Under the pieces are notes generated by a model that was not told the origin of the DNA, ran no database searches, and was given only the letters and a program-made list of their open reading frames with translations. Positions 1-8,211 of a stretch of 48,350 bases of DNA are shown piece by piece. Positions within the stretch are counted from its first letter, which is position 1, and each line of letters opens with the position of its first letter. The DNA comes from Bacteroidales bacterium UBA5281 (GTDB taxonomy: Bacteria > Bacteroidota > Bacteroidia > Bacteroidales > Lentimicrobiaceae): assembly GCA_002410555.1 (NCBI GenBank), contig DHSR01000036.1:48860-97209 (forward strand), given 5' to 3'. A program made the position numbers and the translations under genes.

Positions 1-1133
1 CCAAACTTGTTACTCCACCACTTGACTTATCAGGCATATCTTCACCAAAGCTATCCTTCTATATAGGGCAGCAAGATTGGCAAGGAGACCAGAATACGAC
101 CAAAGTATTTTACAGAACAAGTGCAACGGCCTCCTGGGTTGAGCTGGCTCATTACACTGGCGACATTGGAAGCTGGACCCAATTTGAACTTAATCTTCCC
201 AATAAATCAGCTACCTATCAGATCGCTTTTGAAGGCACCAATAACCATGGTTTTGCCAATGTTATTGATCTGGTAAAGGTTTATGAAGACGTTATGCCAC
301 TTCCCGTTGCGGTAACCAATGTTGCTCCGCTCAATGGCTCCATCAATGTGAACAATGGGATGATGCTAAACTGGATTTTTGGGAATTACACAAACGAATA
401 TGAACTGGTGATGAGTACCACCAATCCACCTGCCACTGTGGTTGTACCATACACAAGCACTTTGGCCACTTCATATGCACTTTCCGGTCTGCTTCCGAAC
501 ACAACTTACTTTTGGCGGGTGAATGCAGCAAATGCAACGGGTACAACGCTGGGTCCGATCTGGAGTTTTACTACTGCACTTGCCCCTACCCCGGATCCTG
601 TAAACAATATCACGCCAATGAATGGTGCCATCAATATTGATAATGGCATGGCATTGCACTGGGCATTTGGCGCCAATACAAGTGAATATCAACTGTTGAT
701 GGGTACATCTTACCCGCCATCCGTAGTGTTTGTTCCTTACACCAGTAACCTGGCCACAACTTATACACTCTTCGGGTTAGAGTACAACAAGACGTATTAC
801 TGGCAGGTAAACGCGAAAAATTCAGTCGGGACCACCCCTGGACCAATCTGGAGCTTTACTACGAAAGTAAACGTCGGTATTGACAACCCTGAAGTAACAG
901 AAGCAATTCAGGTATATGCTCAAGGCAACCTGATTTATTTGGTGACCGCTTCCCGCGAAACCGCTTTGGTAAATGTGTATAATCTTACCGGTAAGTTGGT
1001 TTTGCAGGGGAATACCAATGGTGATACCCATTCCACCATCAATGCATCAACATTAAGTAATGGTATTTACGTGGTAAACGTAGTGCAGAATAATGGAGTA
1101 ATAATCAGCCGCAAGGTATCTATCCAAAAATAA
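1..1133 (+). CDS. C-terminal part of a secreted T9SS-sorted protein with two fibronectin III-like repeats
   Basis: The frame is open from the left edge (codons in phase with base 3), so the gene starts outside the window. The first ~95 residues look like the end of a jelly-roll (MAM or choice-of-anchor J-like) domain, with motifs such as PPLDLSG and ANVIDLVKVYE. Two near-identical fibronectin III-like repeats of about 95 residues follow, each ending GPIWSFTT. The last ~75 residues are a type IX secretion sorting domain: VNVYNLTGKLV, then LSNGIYVV and a final basic KVSIQK. The product is therefore probably passed through T9SS and placed on the surface or released, likely as an adhesin or degradative enzyme; the catalytic part, if any, is not in view. 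A strong hairpin terminator follows. Confidence 0.88.
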   Translation, partial: KLVTPPLDLSGISSPKLSFYIGQQDWQGDQNTTKVFYRTSATASWVELAHYTGDIGSWTQFELNLPNKSATYQIAFEGTNNHGFANVIDLVKVYEDVMPLPVAVTNVAPLNGSINVNNGMMLNWIFGNYTNEYELVMSTTNPPATVVVPYTSTLATSYALSGLLPNTTYFWRVNAANATGTTLGPIWSFTTALAPTPDPVNNITPMNGAINIDNGMALHWAFGANTSEYQLLMGTSYPPSVVFVPYTSNLATTYTLFGLEYNKTYYWQVNAKNSVGTTPGPIWSFTTKVNVGIDNPEVTEAIQVYAQGNLIYLVTASRETALVNVYNLTGKLVLQGNTNGDTHSTINASTLSNGIYVVNVVQNNGVIISRKVSIQK

Positions 1134-1140
1134 ACCATAA

Positions 1141-1183
1141 AAGGAACAGGTAGGGATTAATTTCTTACCTGTTCCCTTTTTAT
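1141..1183 (+). terminator. Rho-independent terminator of the T9SS-sorted gene
   Basis: GGAACAGGTA (1143-1152) pairs with TACCTGTTCC (1166-1175), a perfect 10-bp stem with a 13-base loop, followed by a T-rich run. It begins 10 bases after the stop codon. Confidence 0.85.
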
Positions 1184-1522
1184 TAAAACAAGGTGGTTTT
1201 GCTTTTTGATGCCGGATCATATTTATTACGCTTATTCCTGATTAAGTTCCGGATATCCTCATTACGCAATCAAAATACCGATTTCAGATCAAGACATTTT
1301 CCAGCAGTAACTTGTATGTTCTATGCCTTGGATATCAATAGATTAGACAAATGCAATGCACAGATAGTCCTGATTACACCATTTGTTAATGCGTAAAAAA
1401 TGCTAAATGTTGCTCAAATAATGCAGCCGGATTTTTTAAAACCAGCTTAGGTTTGCAAGTGTATCTCAGAAAAAAATGCCATTAACCAAATATTTATTCA
1501 ATCCTTAAAAAAACAAGCAGCT
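1184..1522. other. Intergenic region without a recognisable gene
   Basis: This AT-rich gap separates the T9SS-sorted gene from the SPFH gene. The only plus-strand open frame (1193-1396) has no recognisable features and no family resemblance. The promoter of the SPFH gene must lie here, but no convincing TAnnTTTG box was found. Confidence 0.5.
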
Positions 1523-2698
1523 ATGAGCTTATTCAACAAAATCAAACAAAAAGCATTCAGTGAGTTTATCGACATCATTGAATGGACCGATGACACGGCT
1601 GACACCATGATTTGGCGTTTCCCGCGTTATCATGCGGAAATCAAAAATGGTGCACAACTCACCGTGCGCGAAACTCAGGTGGCTGTGTTGGTGAATGAAG
1701 GCCAGTTTGCGGATGTGTATCAGCCGGGGCGCTATGAGCTTAATACCAGCAATATGCCCATTCTTACCACCCTTAAAGGATGGAAATATGGCTTTAACTC
1801 ACCCTTTAAGGTGGATGTCTATTTTGTAAACACCAAACAGTTTCTGAATCTGCGCTGGGGCACGGCAAATCCCATAATGATGCGCGATCCCGAATTTGGA
1901 CCCATTCGCATCCGTGCCTTCGGTTCGTACTGCTTTCGTGTGGAACCCGACCCCATTAAATTTATCCGCAATGTGGCGGGTACTGATGGGAATTTCACTA
2001 CCGAGAGCGTAACAGAGCAATTGCGCAATTTTGTGATAACAAAATTCACCGATTATTTAGCCGAATCAAAAATTGCAGCGCTTGACCTTGCGGCAAACCT
2101 TAACGAGTTTTCGAGCGAGCTCAATATTGCACTGAAAGACGATTTTTCAGAATACGGCATTGAGCTCACCAGGTTTTTGATAGAAAACATCTCGTTGCCC
2201 GAAGCGGTGGAAGAAGCCCTGGACAAGCGCACAAGTATGGGCGTTATCGGCAACATGACCACCTATACACAAATGCAATTTGCTGATTCCCTCAAGGATG
2301 CAGCGAACAATCCTGCAGGAGGCGGAAATCTTGCCGGTGATGCCATGGGCGCAGGTATAGGCCTGGCCATGGCCGGACAAATGGCGCAACAAATGGTGAA
2401 TCCGCAAAACGGACAACCCGCTGCTGGTCAGCCGGGTGCCGGGCAACCTCATAATCCTGCCGGCTTTACTCCCCAACAGGGCGCACCTCCTCCCATGCCG
2501 CCACAGCAAATGTATCATGTGGCTGTAGGTGGAGTGCAACAGGGACCATTCCCGATGGCGCAATTGCAACAAATGGCACAGCAGGGGCAGCTTACTCCCG
2601 ATACCTTAGTCTGGACGGCAGGAATGGCGGGCTGGTCAGCAGCCAATTCGGTTCCTTCATTGTCGCAATTGTTTGGAACGGTTCCTCCGCCCTTATAA
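1523..2698 (+). CDS. SPFH-domain (YdjI/virion-core-like) protein with C-terminal GYF_2 domain
   Basis: The 391-residue protein starts with a YdjI-type SPFH/band-7-like core (about 20-250), containing WRFPRYHAEIKNGAQLTVRE and FVNTKQFLNLRWGT, typical of the family annotated as virion core or SPFH protein. A Gly/Ala/Pro/Gln-rich linker (about 265-335) leads to a GYF_2 domain (about 337-391: MYHVAVGGVQQGPF, then DTLVWTAGMAGW), which usually binds proline-rich partners. No signal peptide is visible, so it is likely a cytoplasmic, membrane-associated scaffold. In Bacillus subtilis YdjI belongs to the pspA-ydjGHI membrane-stress set. Genes resembling YdjG (8212) and YdjH (10135) lie downstream here, which supports a shared role. 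Confidence 0.85.
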   Translation: MSLFNKIKQKAFSEFIDIIEWTDDTADTMIWRFPRYHAEIKNGAQLTVRETQVAVLVNEGQFADVYQPGRYELNTSNMPILTTLKGWKYGFNSPFKVDVYFVNTKQFLNLRWGTANPIMMRDPEFGPIRIRAFGSYCFRVEPDPIKFIRNVAGTDGNFTTESVTEQLRNFVITKFTDYLAESKIAALDLAANLNEFSSELNIALKDDFSEYGIELTRFLIENISLPEAVEEALDKRTSMGVIGNMTTYTQMQFADSLKDAANNPAGGGNLAGDAMGAGIGLAMAGQMAQQMVNPQNGQPAAGQPGAGQPHNPAGFTPQQGAPPPMPPQQMYHVAVGGVQQGPFPMAQLQQMAQQGQLTPDTLVWTAGMAGWSAANSVPSLSQLFGTVPPPL

Positions 2699-2747
2699 TT
2701 TATTGATACTGCTAAACATATAAAATAAAAACAAAAATTCAAAAAGC

Positions 2748-4313
2748 ATGAAAACATCAACCAACAGAGCACTAATGGCGATAGCCTGCATACTTGCATT
2801 CAGTTTTACATCTGAAGCGCAAATCAACGTAAATAAACTTGGCAGTCAGATCAAGAAATCTGCTTCACAGCAGACAGAACAAAAAGTGAAAGAAAAAGCG
2901 GCGCGCGAAACCCGTGAAGGACTGGACCGGACCGAAAAGAAACTTGACCAGGGTGTTTCAAAGTCCTCTTCCGGTGGAGCCTCCTCAGGAAACAACGAAG
3001 TTAGCCAGGGCGAAATCCCAAAAGGGACAAAAACCTTATATGTGTCGGTCGGTAATGGTAGCAACCGCAACGACGGCAGCCAGTCAGCGCCACTTAAAGA
3101 CCTGCAAAAAGCCATTGACGATGCTCCTGAAGGCGCCGTTATTTGTGTTGCCGAAGGTAACTATCTCGGCTATTTAGACCAGGGATGGGTGAAGGTAAAC
3201 AAGTACGTGTCAATAATTGGCGGCTATTCCGATGATTTCTCGCAGCGCGACCCCATAAAGTTCCGCACCACGATGCGTCCGGGCGTTGAGCAAATACCGA
3301 CTTCGGGCAATCAAGGCGTGATGGATATTCGTGTGGTTGGCAAGCGAAACGGTGTGGTGCTGGTAGATGGTATCATCTTCGACCGCGGACAAATCAGCGC
3401 TTACCTGGCTCCTGTTTATAGCAATCCGGTAGCTGCGGCTCCCGAAGGATGCGAAACCGGGCGTATTGCAGTTGTGGGCGAATCGACAGAAGGAGTGCCT
3501 ACGATGCAACCCAAGGGTATGACAAGCGCATTTCAGCTTATCAGTGGCGAGATGGAAGGCAATTTAACTGTTCGCAACTGTGTATTCCTCAATGGATATC
3601 ACTTCGGTATTCAGATGGCTATCAAAGGCGGACATGCTGATATATACAATAATGTGTTTGTGGCAAACCGCATGGCAGCCTGCGAAGTACGCGGCGGATT
3701 GGCACTACCCAACACATCTAAAATTTCGTTTCACGAGAATACCGTGCTGTTTACCTGGTGCCGCAATAAACTCATGGAAGATATGGGTTATGGATTCCGC
3801 TACATGACCGGTATTGACGCCGATGTGTATAACAATATAATCGGCTGTTCCAACTATGGCGGTTTGGATCGCGCTTATGTGGATGCCGACAAATCTAAAG
3901 AAGCCAAACGCGTCACCTCGGCCTGGAACAATCTGTTTTTCGGCAATCGCAATGGCGATATGGTGCTACCATCGGGTGGTGGCGGATGGACATTTGTGCT
4001 GGCAAAAAACTTTGAAGACGTGAATCAGCTAACTAAATACGACAACAATCGCGAGATGAACGAAGCAGAGGTAAATGCCATCAGCAAAAAGATAGACGCT
4101 CCGTATCTAAAAGGATTTATAGGTATAACCGGCTCACAAACTTCAGAGTTCAACCCCAACTCATCGGTAAATCAGTTCAGAAATGCGTTGGGAATGAACA
4201 TGCAGGGAACAGAAACCGTGCGCGTTTCCATGTATGGCAATCGCTATCCGTATGAAAAAGCATTTGACCTTTTTGGAGCTGTGAAAGGCTATGGGGCACA
4301 AGTGATTAATTAA
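2748..4313 (+). CDS. Exported parallel beta-helix (DUF1565-like) protein, paralogue A
   Basis: The 521-residue product begins with a signal peptide (about 1-24, ending SEAQ). A charged, probably coiled-coil segment follows (25-75: GSQIKKSASQQTEQKVKEK), then a Ser/Gly linker. From about 90 on it resembles DUF1565 / right-handed beta-helix proteins: TLYVSVGNGSNRNDGSQSAP, DLQKAIDDAPEGAVICVAEG and repeated short turns with asparagine ladders (NNVFVANR, YNNIIGCSNYG). Such folds often bind or cleave polysaccharides, but no catalytic residues can be assigned. Its body is closely related to the gene at 4485, while its signal plus coiled-coil module is shared with the gene at 5990. The start is chosen because it exposes the signal peptide. 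Confidence 0.8.
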   Translation: MKTSTNRALMAIACILAFSFTSEAQINVNKLGSQIKKSASQQTEQKVKEKAARETREGLDRTEKKLDQGVSKSSSGGASSGNNEVSQGEIPKGTKTLYVSVGNGSNRNDGSQSAPLKDLQKAIDDAPEGAVICVAEGNYLGYLDQGWVKVNKYVSIIGGYSDDFSQRDPIKFRTTMRPGVEQIPTSGNQGVMDIRVVGKRNGVVLVDGIIFDRGQISAYLAPVYSNPVAAAPEGCETGRIAVVGESTEGVPTMQPKGMTSAFQLISGEMEGNLTVRNCVFLNGYHFGIQMAIKGGHADIYNNVFVANRMAACEVRGGLALPNTSKISFHENTVLFTWCRNKLMEDMGYGFRYMTGIDADVYNNIIGCSNYGGLDRAYVDADKSKEAKRVTSAWNNLFFGNRNGDMVLPSGGGGWTFVLAKNFEDVNQLTKYDNNREMNEAEVNAISKKIDAPYLKGFIGITGSQTSEFNPNSSVNQFRNALGMNMQGTETVRVSMYGNRYPYEKAFDLFGAVKGYGAQVIN

Positions 4314-4319
4314 AGAAAT

Positions 4320-4396
4320 GGTGGCTACGAGTGCCACAGATCTGATGGCTTGAAGAACCTCAGTCGTCATATTGCAGGCACTCGCCCCCCGCCACC
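4320..4396 (+). repeat. Imperfect inverted repeat, possible terminator-like hairpin
   Basis: GGTGGC followed by GAGTGCC (4320-4335) is complemented by GGCACTC and GCCACC (4377-4396), giving a two-part stem with unequal internal loops and a long terminal loop. It sits between the two beta-helix paralogues. There is no T-run, so termination is uncertain. Confidence 0.4.
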
Positions 4397-4435
4397 GCGA
4401 TCCAATGAAGCCTGAAATAAATCAGCGTTAAAAAA

Positions 4436-4505
4436 ATCGAAAAAGCAATTCTATTCACAATCATAGTTGCAGACTTAAACTCAAGTGGAATTCACCAGCG
4501 GCAAC
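4436..4505 (+). pseudogene. Decayed lipoprotein signal-peptide segment upstream of beta-helix paralogue B
   Basis: Reading from 4436, the DNA parallels the signal-peptide region of the lipoprotein gene at 7531 (AAAGCAATTCTATTCACAAT against AAAACAATTCTCTTTACATT, and GTTGCAGACTTA against GTTGCAGGCTTA). The start ATG is ATC. An extra A after the GGA codon near 4488-4490 shifts the frame, and the codon for the lipid-modified cysteine is TTC. The old frame ends at a TAA near 4514. Confidence 0.65.
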
Positions 4506-5867
4506 GCACAAAATAAATTTAAAGGCATGAGCGATATTGAGAAATTAACTAAAGAGACCGTAACGGAAGAAACTCCCAAAGGAACGGAAACCTTCTATGT
4601 ATCGGTAAATAGCGGAAGCAACCGCAACGACGGCAGCCAAACATCGCCGATAAAAGACCTTCAAAAAGCCATTGACCTAGCTCCCGAAGGAGCTGTTATT
4701 TGCGTTGCCGAAGGAAATTATTTGGGTTATTTGGATCAGGGATGGGTGAAGGTAAACAAATACCTTTCTATTGTAGGTGGTTATTCCGATGATTTTTCGC
4801 AACGCGACCCTGTAAAGTTCCGCACTACCATGCGTCCGGGCGTTGCCCAGAAAACGACTTCGGGCAATCAAGGGGTGATGGATATTCGTGTGGTGGGAAA
4901 GCGGGACGGTGTAGTGCTTATCGACGGCATTATTTTCGACCGTGGACAAATCAGCCTGTACTTAGCCCCTTTGCATGACGACGAAAGAGCGGCTGCTCCC
5001 GAAGGCTGCGAAACCGGGCGTATCGTAAATGTGGATGAATCGCCGGCAGTGGCTGTAATGCAGCCTGCAGGTATGAAAAGTGCATTTCAGCTTATCAGCG
5101 GCGAAGCGGAAGGCAATATCACCATCCGCAACTGTTTGTTCCTCAATGGATACCACTTCGCCATACAAATGGCCTGCAAGGGCGGGCATTTCAATGTAAA
5201 TAACAATGTGTTCGTGGCAAACCGCATGGCTGCCTGCGAAGTACGTGGCGGGCTGGCACAACCCAACACGTGTTCCATTGCGTTTCACGACAATACGGTG
5301 CTCTTTACCTGGTGCCGCACAAAGCACATGGAGGATATGGGCTACGGATTCCGCTATATGACCGGCATTGATGCGGATGTGTATAATAATATAATTGGTT
5401 GTAGTAACTATGGCGCGCTGGACCGTTCCTATGTGGATGCCGACAAAGCCAAGGAAACCAAACGCGTAACCTCAGCCTGGAACAACCTGTTTTTTGGTAA
5501 CCGAAATGGCGATTTGGTAATGCCATCGGGGGGCGGCGGATGGACGTTTGTACTCGCCAAAAACTTTGAAGACGTGGACCAACTGGTTAAATACGAAAAT
5601 AACCGGGAGATGAACGAAACTGAAGTAAATGTCATTAGCGAAAAAATAGATGCTCCTTATTTGAAAGGATTTATAGGGATAACAGGCACCGAAACCTCGT
5701 CGTTTAACCCCAACTCATCGTTAAATCAGTTCAGAAATGCCTTGGGAATGAACATGCAGGGAACAGAAACCGTGCGCGTTTCGATGTATGGCAATCGCTA
5801 TCCATACGAAAAGACATTTGAGCTTTTCGGAGCCGTCGATGGATATGGGGCACAGATGATTAAGTAG
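4485..5867 (+). CDS. Parallel beta-helix protein, paralogue B, with a degenerate lipoprotein signal
   Basis: The body (about residues 30-460) is collinear with and very similar to the gene at 2748. It carries the same DUF1565-like start and the same C-terminal NQFRNALGMNMQGTETVRVS, so the same beta-helix fold is expected. The N-terminus differs: it matches the lipoprotein at 7531 (MSDIEKLTKE versus MSEIEKLTKE). DNA upstream of 4485 still aligns with that lipoprotein's signal sequence, but the ATG is now ATC (4436), one base is inserted near 4490, and the lipobox TGC codon has become TTC. The only in-frame start left is the GTG at 4485, which gives no signal peptide. The product is thus either cytoplasmic or not made, or there is a sequencing error. 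Confidence 0.7.
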   Translation: MEFTSGNAQNKFKGMSDIEKLTKETVTEETPKGTETFYVSVNSGSNRNDGSQTSPIKDLQKAIDLAPEGAVICVAEGNYLGYLDQGWVKVNKYLSIVGGYSDDFSQRDPVKFRTTMRPGVAQKTTSGNQGVMDIRVVGKRDGVVLIDGIIFDRGQISLYLAPLHDDERAAAPEGCETGRIVNVDESPAVAVMQPAGMKSAFQLISGEAEGNITIRNCLFLNGYHFAIQMACKGGHFNVNNNVFVANRMAACEVRGGLAQPNTCSIAFHDNTVLFTWCRTKHMEDMGYGFRYMTGIDADVYNNIIGCSNYGALDRSYVDADKAKETKRVTSAWNNLFFGNRNGDLVMPSGGGGWTFVLAKNFEDVDQLVKYENNREMNETEVNVISEKIDAPYLKGFIGITGTETSSFNPNSSLNQFRNALGMNMQGTETVRVSMYGNRYPYEKTFELFGAVDGYGAQMIK

Positions 5868-5869
5868 GG

Positions 5870-5925
5870 AGTTGGAAGTGGAAAGTTGAGAGTTGGGAGT
5901 TGGAAGTTGGAAGTGAGAAGCAAAC
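5870..5925. repeat. GGAAGT/GGGAGT simple-sequence repeat tract
   Basis: Purine-rich repeats of GGGAGTTGGAAGT and GGAAGTTGAGAGT follow directly after the stop codon. The same kind of tract recurs behind genes ending at 9297, 12455 and 15683, always at the 3' end of plus-strand genes. Function unknown. Confidence 0.7.
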
Positions 5926-5989
5926 CCGTAAAGCGGTTTAAAATCTCTTTACCGAATGTCCGCTAACAGTAACATAAAAAAAGATAAAG

Positions 5990-7468
5990 ATGAAAACAAA
6001 ATCAATTTTTCTCGTGCTGCTCATCGTGGTATTTTGTATGCCTGTGCAAGCACAAATCAACGTTAAAAAATTAGGCAGTCAGGTAAAAAGGTCAGCCGAA
6101 CAACAGGTTGAACAAAAAGTAAAAGAGAGAGCAGCGCGTGAAACCCGCGAAGCCTTAGACAAAGGCGAAAAGAAAATGGACCAGGGCGTTTCCAATGCTA
6201 CTTCGGGCGAAAGCTACAGGGACAAGAAAGAAGACGCATACGATACCAAAAAGGAGTATAATCCAGGTGCCGAAGCTCCTGCCGCTGACCCAAAGGTTTC
6301 TGACGAAGACTCCAAAGCCAACAAAGCAGACGAAAATAACAATAAAAAGAAAAATACGCCAAGTGCCCAGACGCTTGCTGCCGACCCAAAGGCTTCTGAC
6401 CAGACTGTAGAACCCGGCTTTACAAAATCGATAAGTGAAATACACGCAGCTTATGAGCAGCTCGACCCAAAAGTATTTACTTATCAACCCTACTATGAAT
6501 ATAAGGAATTTTACAATGTTCATGATAAATCTACTGAAGATTTTCGTGTAAGAGAATTTAACTCCCTAATAGCTAATATCGCAAGCTTAGGACCTTTAAA
6601 TTACTATCCTGTGAACTATTTAAAGATAAAAACACCTGATGGTAATTTATTGGTAACCATGGATGAACTTTTCAGAAATGCCTGGACAGCTCAGTTTGTT
6701 GCCGATCCAATGAGTTCTGAAGCATTTGATAAGTTTACAAAAGCACTTATGTTTGGAAATCAGATATTTGAGGCAAAAATATATTACGAAATGGACGATC
6801 CGGATAAAGGAGTTGTACATGCAAAAACGGGTGAATTATTAATTGCACCTTCACGTAGCATTTACGAAAGTCGTCAGGATAGACGGGAAGAAGCAGGGCT
6901 ATCCTTAGCGCGTAATGTAGTATCGATGGATTATGTTCGTACTTACCTAAAAGATCTGTTTAAACAGTTTAACACAGAAACTGATGCAGTGGTGAAGTAT
7001 AAATTGTACTGGCAAATTGATGCTGTTATGCTTGATATCTTTAGAAAACATAAAGATTATAATTCTTCTGATGTTGCCAATCGTCAAATTGAAGCATCCT
7101 ATAGCGCCATGGAATCTCAACGTATGGATGTTGAATCAGATGCACGCTTGAGTAATGCCAAACCCGTTGAAATGCCTAAGGGGGTGAGTATAGATGCAGC
7201 CACCTCAGCAAAAGTAAATGGTATGGCGAAAGAAATGCTTGGGGCTGAATATGTAAAAACTATATTTTTAAGTAGCAAATGGTCAGAGTTTCAGGAAGAC
7301 AAATATCCTTATCGGGTGATGCATTTAAGTTTACCAGCAGCAGTTATTGTGAAAAGAGCTGATAAATATTTAATGAATTACTATGACATTACCAAAAGCC
7401 CTAATGGAGGTGAGTGGAATATGATGGTAAAAATGGGCTCAAGTTTTCAGCCCGTAAATTACAAATAG
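5990..7468 (+). CDS. Exported protein of unknown function sharing the signal/coiled-coil module of paralogue A
   Basis: The 492-residue product has a signal peptide (about 1-22: FLVLLIVVFCMPVQAQ). A charged segment (to ~75: GSQVKRSAEQQVEQKVKER) is almost the same as in the gene at 2748. A low-complexity Lys/Asp/Ala stretch follows (about 75-140), with an imperfect internal duplication (EAPAADPKVSDED and QTLAADPKASDQT). From about 145 to the end it is a different, apparently folded domain with no recognised family (EIHAAYEQLDPKVFTYQPYY, FRNAWTAQFVADPM). The distal part has lower GC than the neighbouring beta-helix genes, suggesting the body was joined to the conserved N-terminal module separately. 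Location is likely periplasmic or cell surface. Confidence 0.72.
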   Translation: MKTKSIFLVLLIVVFCMPVQAQINVKKLGSQVKRSAEQQVEQKVKERAARETREALDKGEKKMDQGVSNATSGESYRDKKEDAYDTKKEYNPGAEAPAADPKVSDEDSKANKADENNNKKKNTPSAQTLAADPKASDQTVEPGFTKSISEIHAAYEQLDPKVFTYQPYYEYKEFYNVHDKSTEDFRVREFNSLIANIASLGPLNYYPVNYLKIKTPDGNLLVTMDELFRNAWTAQFVADPMSSEAFDKFTKALMFGNQIFEAKIYYEMDDPDKGVVHAKTGELLIAPSRSIYESRQDRREEAGLSLARNVVSMDYVRTYLKDLFKQFNTETDAVVKYKLYWQIDAVMLDIFRKHKDYNSSDVANRQIEASYSAMESQRMDVESDARLSNAKPVEMPKGVSIDAATSAKVNGMAKEMLGAEYVKTIFLSSKWSEFQEDKYPYRVMHLSLPAAVIVKRADKYLMNYYDITKSPNGGEWNMMVKMGSSFQPVNYK

Positions 7469-7530
7469 TGACCATATGTTTCATACCGCAAACCGTGAGT
7501 AATGAAAAAAACAATTTAAAGTTAATCAAA

Positions 7531-8070
7531 ATGAAAAAAACAATTCTCTTTACATTCATCGTTGCAGGCTTAATCCTTGGCGGATGCAGCAGCAGCAATT
7601 CACAGCCTAAATTGAAAGACATGAGCGAAATTGAAAAATTAACCAAAGAACAATTTGCCGAGGAAACAGCAGCAATCAATGTGCATGTAGTCCAGGAAAT
7701 GGGAAAACTGCTTGACAAACACAGCAAAATAGATGCAAATTTCGAAAAAGACATCGATGCATTGCATAAAAGCTCAGTGGGGCAGATGGTTGAGTATGGT
7801 AAAGTACTTGATAAGAAAGATGAAAAAACACGAGTAGACTATGTAATGGCCAGTTTAACCGCCTCATGGGATGCGATGGATAAGTTGGGCACCGAGGTTA
7901 CAGAAGGTTTTGAGGCAAAGTTTGACGCAAGACTCCCTGAACTTGAAGCCTATGGTGGCAATAACTTAGAGCGAAAATTCGACGATTTGTTTGCTATCAT
8001 GAACTTTCTGGATTTCGAAAGAATAAAAGAGGAGTGCCCCGAAAGTGCTAAGGAATTTGGCATTCAATAA
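7531..8070 (+). CDS. Small lipoprotein, donor-type N-terminal module B
   Basis: The 179-residue lipoprotein starts at 7531, where MKKTILFTFIVAGLILGGC gives a clear lipobox with Cys19. An upstream in-frame start at 7414 would overlap the previous gene and bury the signal. After the lipobox comes KDMSEIEKLTKEQFAEETA, the module also seen in degraded form ahead of beta-helix paralogue B. The rest is acidic and probably alpha-helical (DKHSKIDANFEKDIDALHKS), with no recognised family. The product is expected to be anchored in the membrane facing the periplasm. It sits 62 bases after the previous gene and may be co-transcribed with it. Confidence 0.75.
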   Translation: MKKTILFTFIVAGLILGGCSSSNSQPKLKDMSEIEKLTKEQFAEETAAINVHVVQEMGKLLDKHSKIDANFEKDIDALHKSSVGQMVEYGKVLDKKDEKTRVDYVMASLTASWDAMDKLGTEVTEGFEAKFDARLPELEAYGGNNLERKFDDLFAIMNFLDFERIKEECPESAKEFGIQ

Positions 8071-8138
8071 AGAAGGGCAGATGAGTCTGATCCGTGATCA
8101 TTATGATTATCAGGATTAAATTCATTTTCGGTAATTGA

Positions 8139-8195
8139 AGAGACGTAGTTTCAGAGAGCTGCGATATCAGTTGCACTTCAATGAACTACGTCTCT
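8139..8195 (+). repeat. 57-bp palindromic hairpin element
   Basis: AGAGACGTAGTT (8139-8150) is perfectly complementary to AACTACGTCTCT (8184-8195). Between them is a partly self-complementary segment centred on GATATC. A short A-rich run follows, and the next gene starts 16 bases later. It could be a terminator of the upstream lipoprotein or a dispersed repeat. Confidence 0.6.
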
Positions 8196-8211
8196 ATAAA
8201 AAAACAAAACA

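Noticed and set aside
1193..1396. 67-codon plus-strand frame after the T9SS-sorted gene
   Set aside because: It begins right behind a terminator, has no recognisable start context, domain or neighbour logic.
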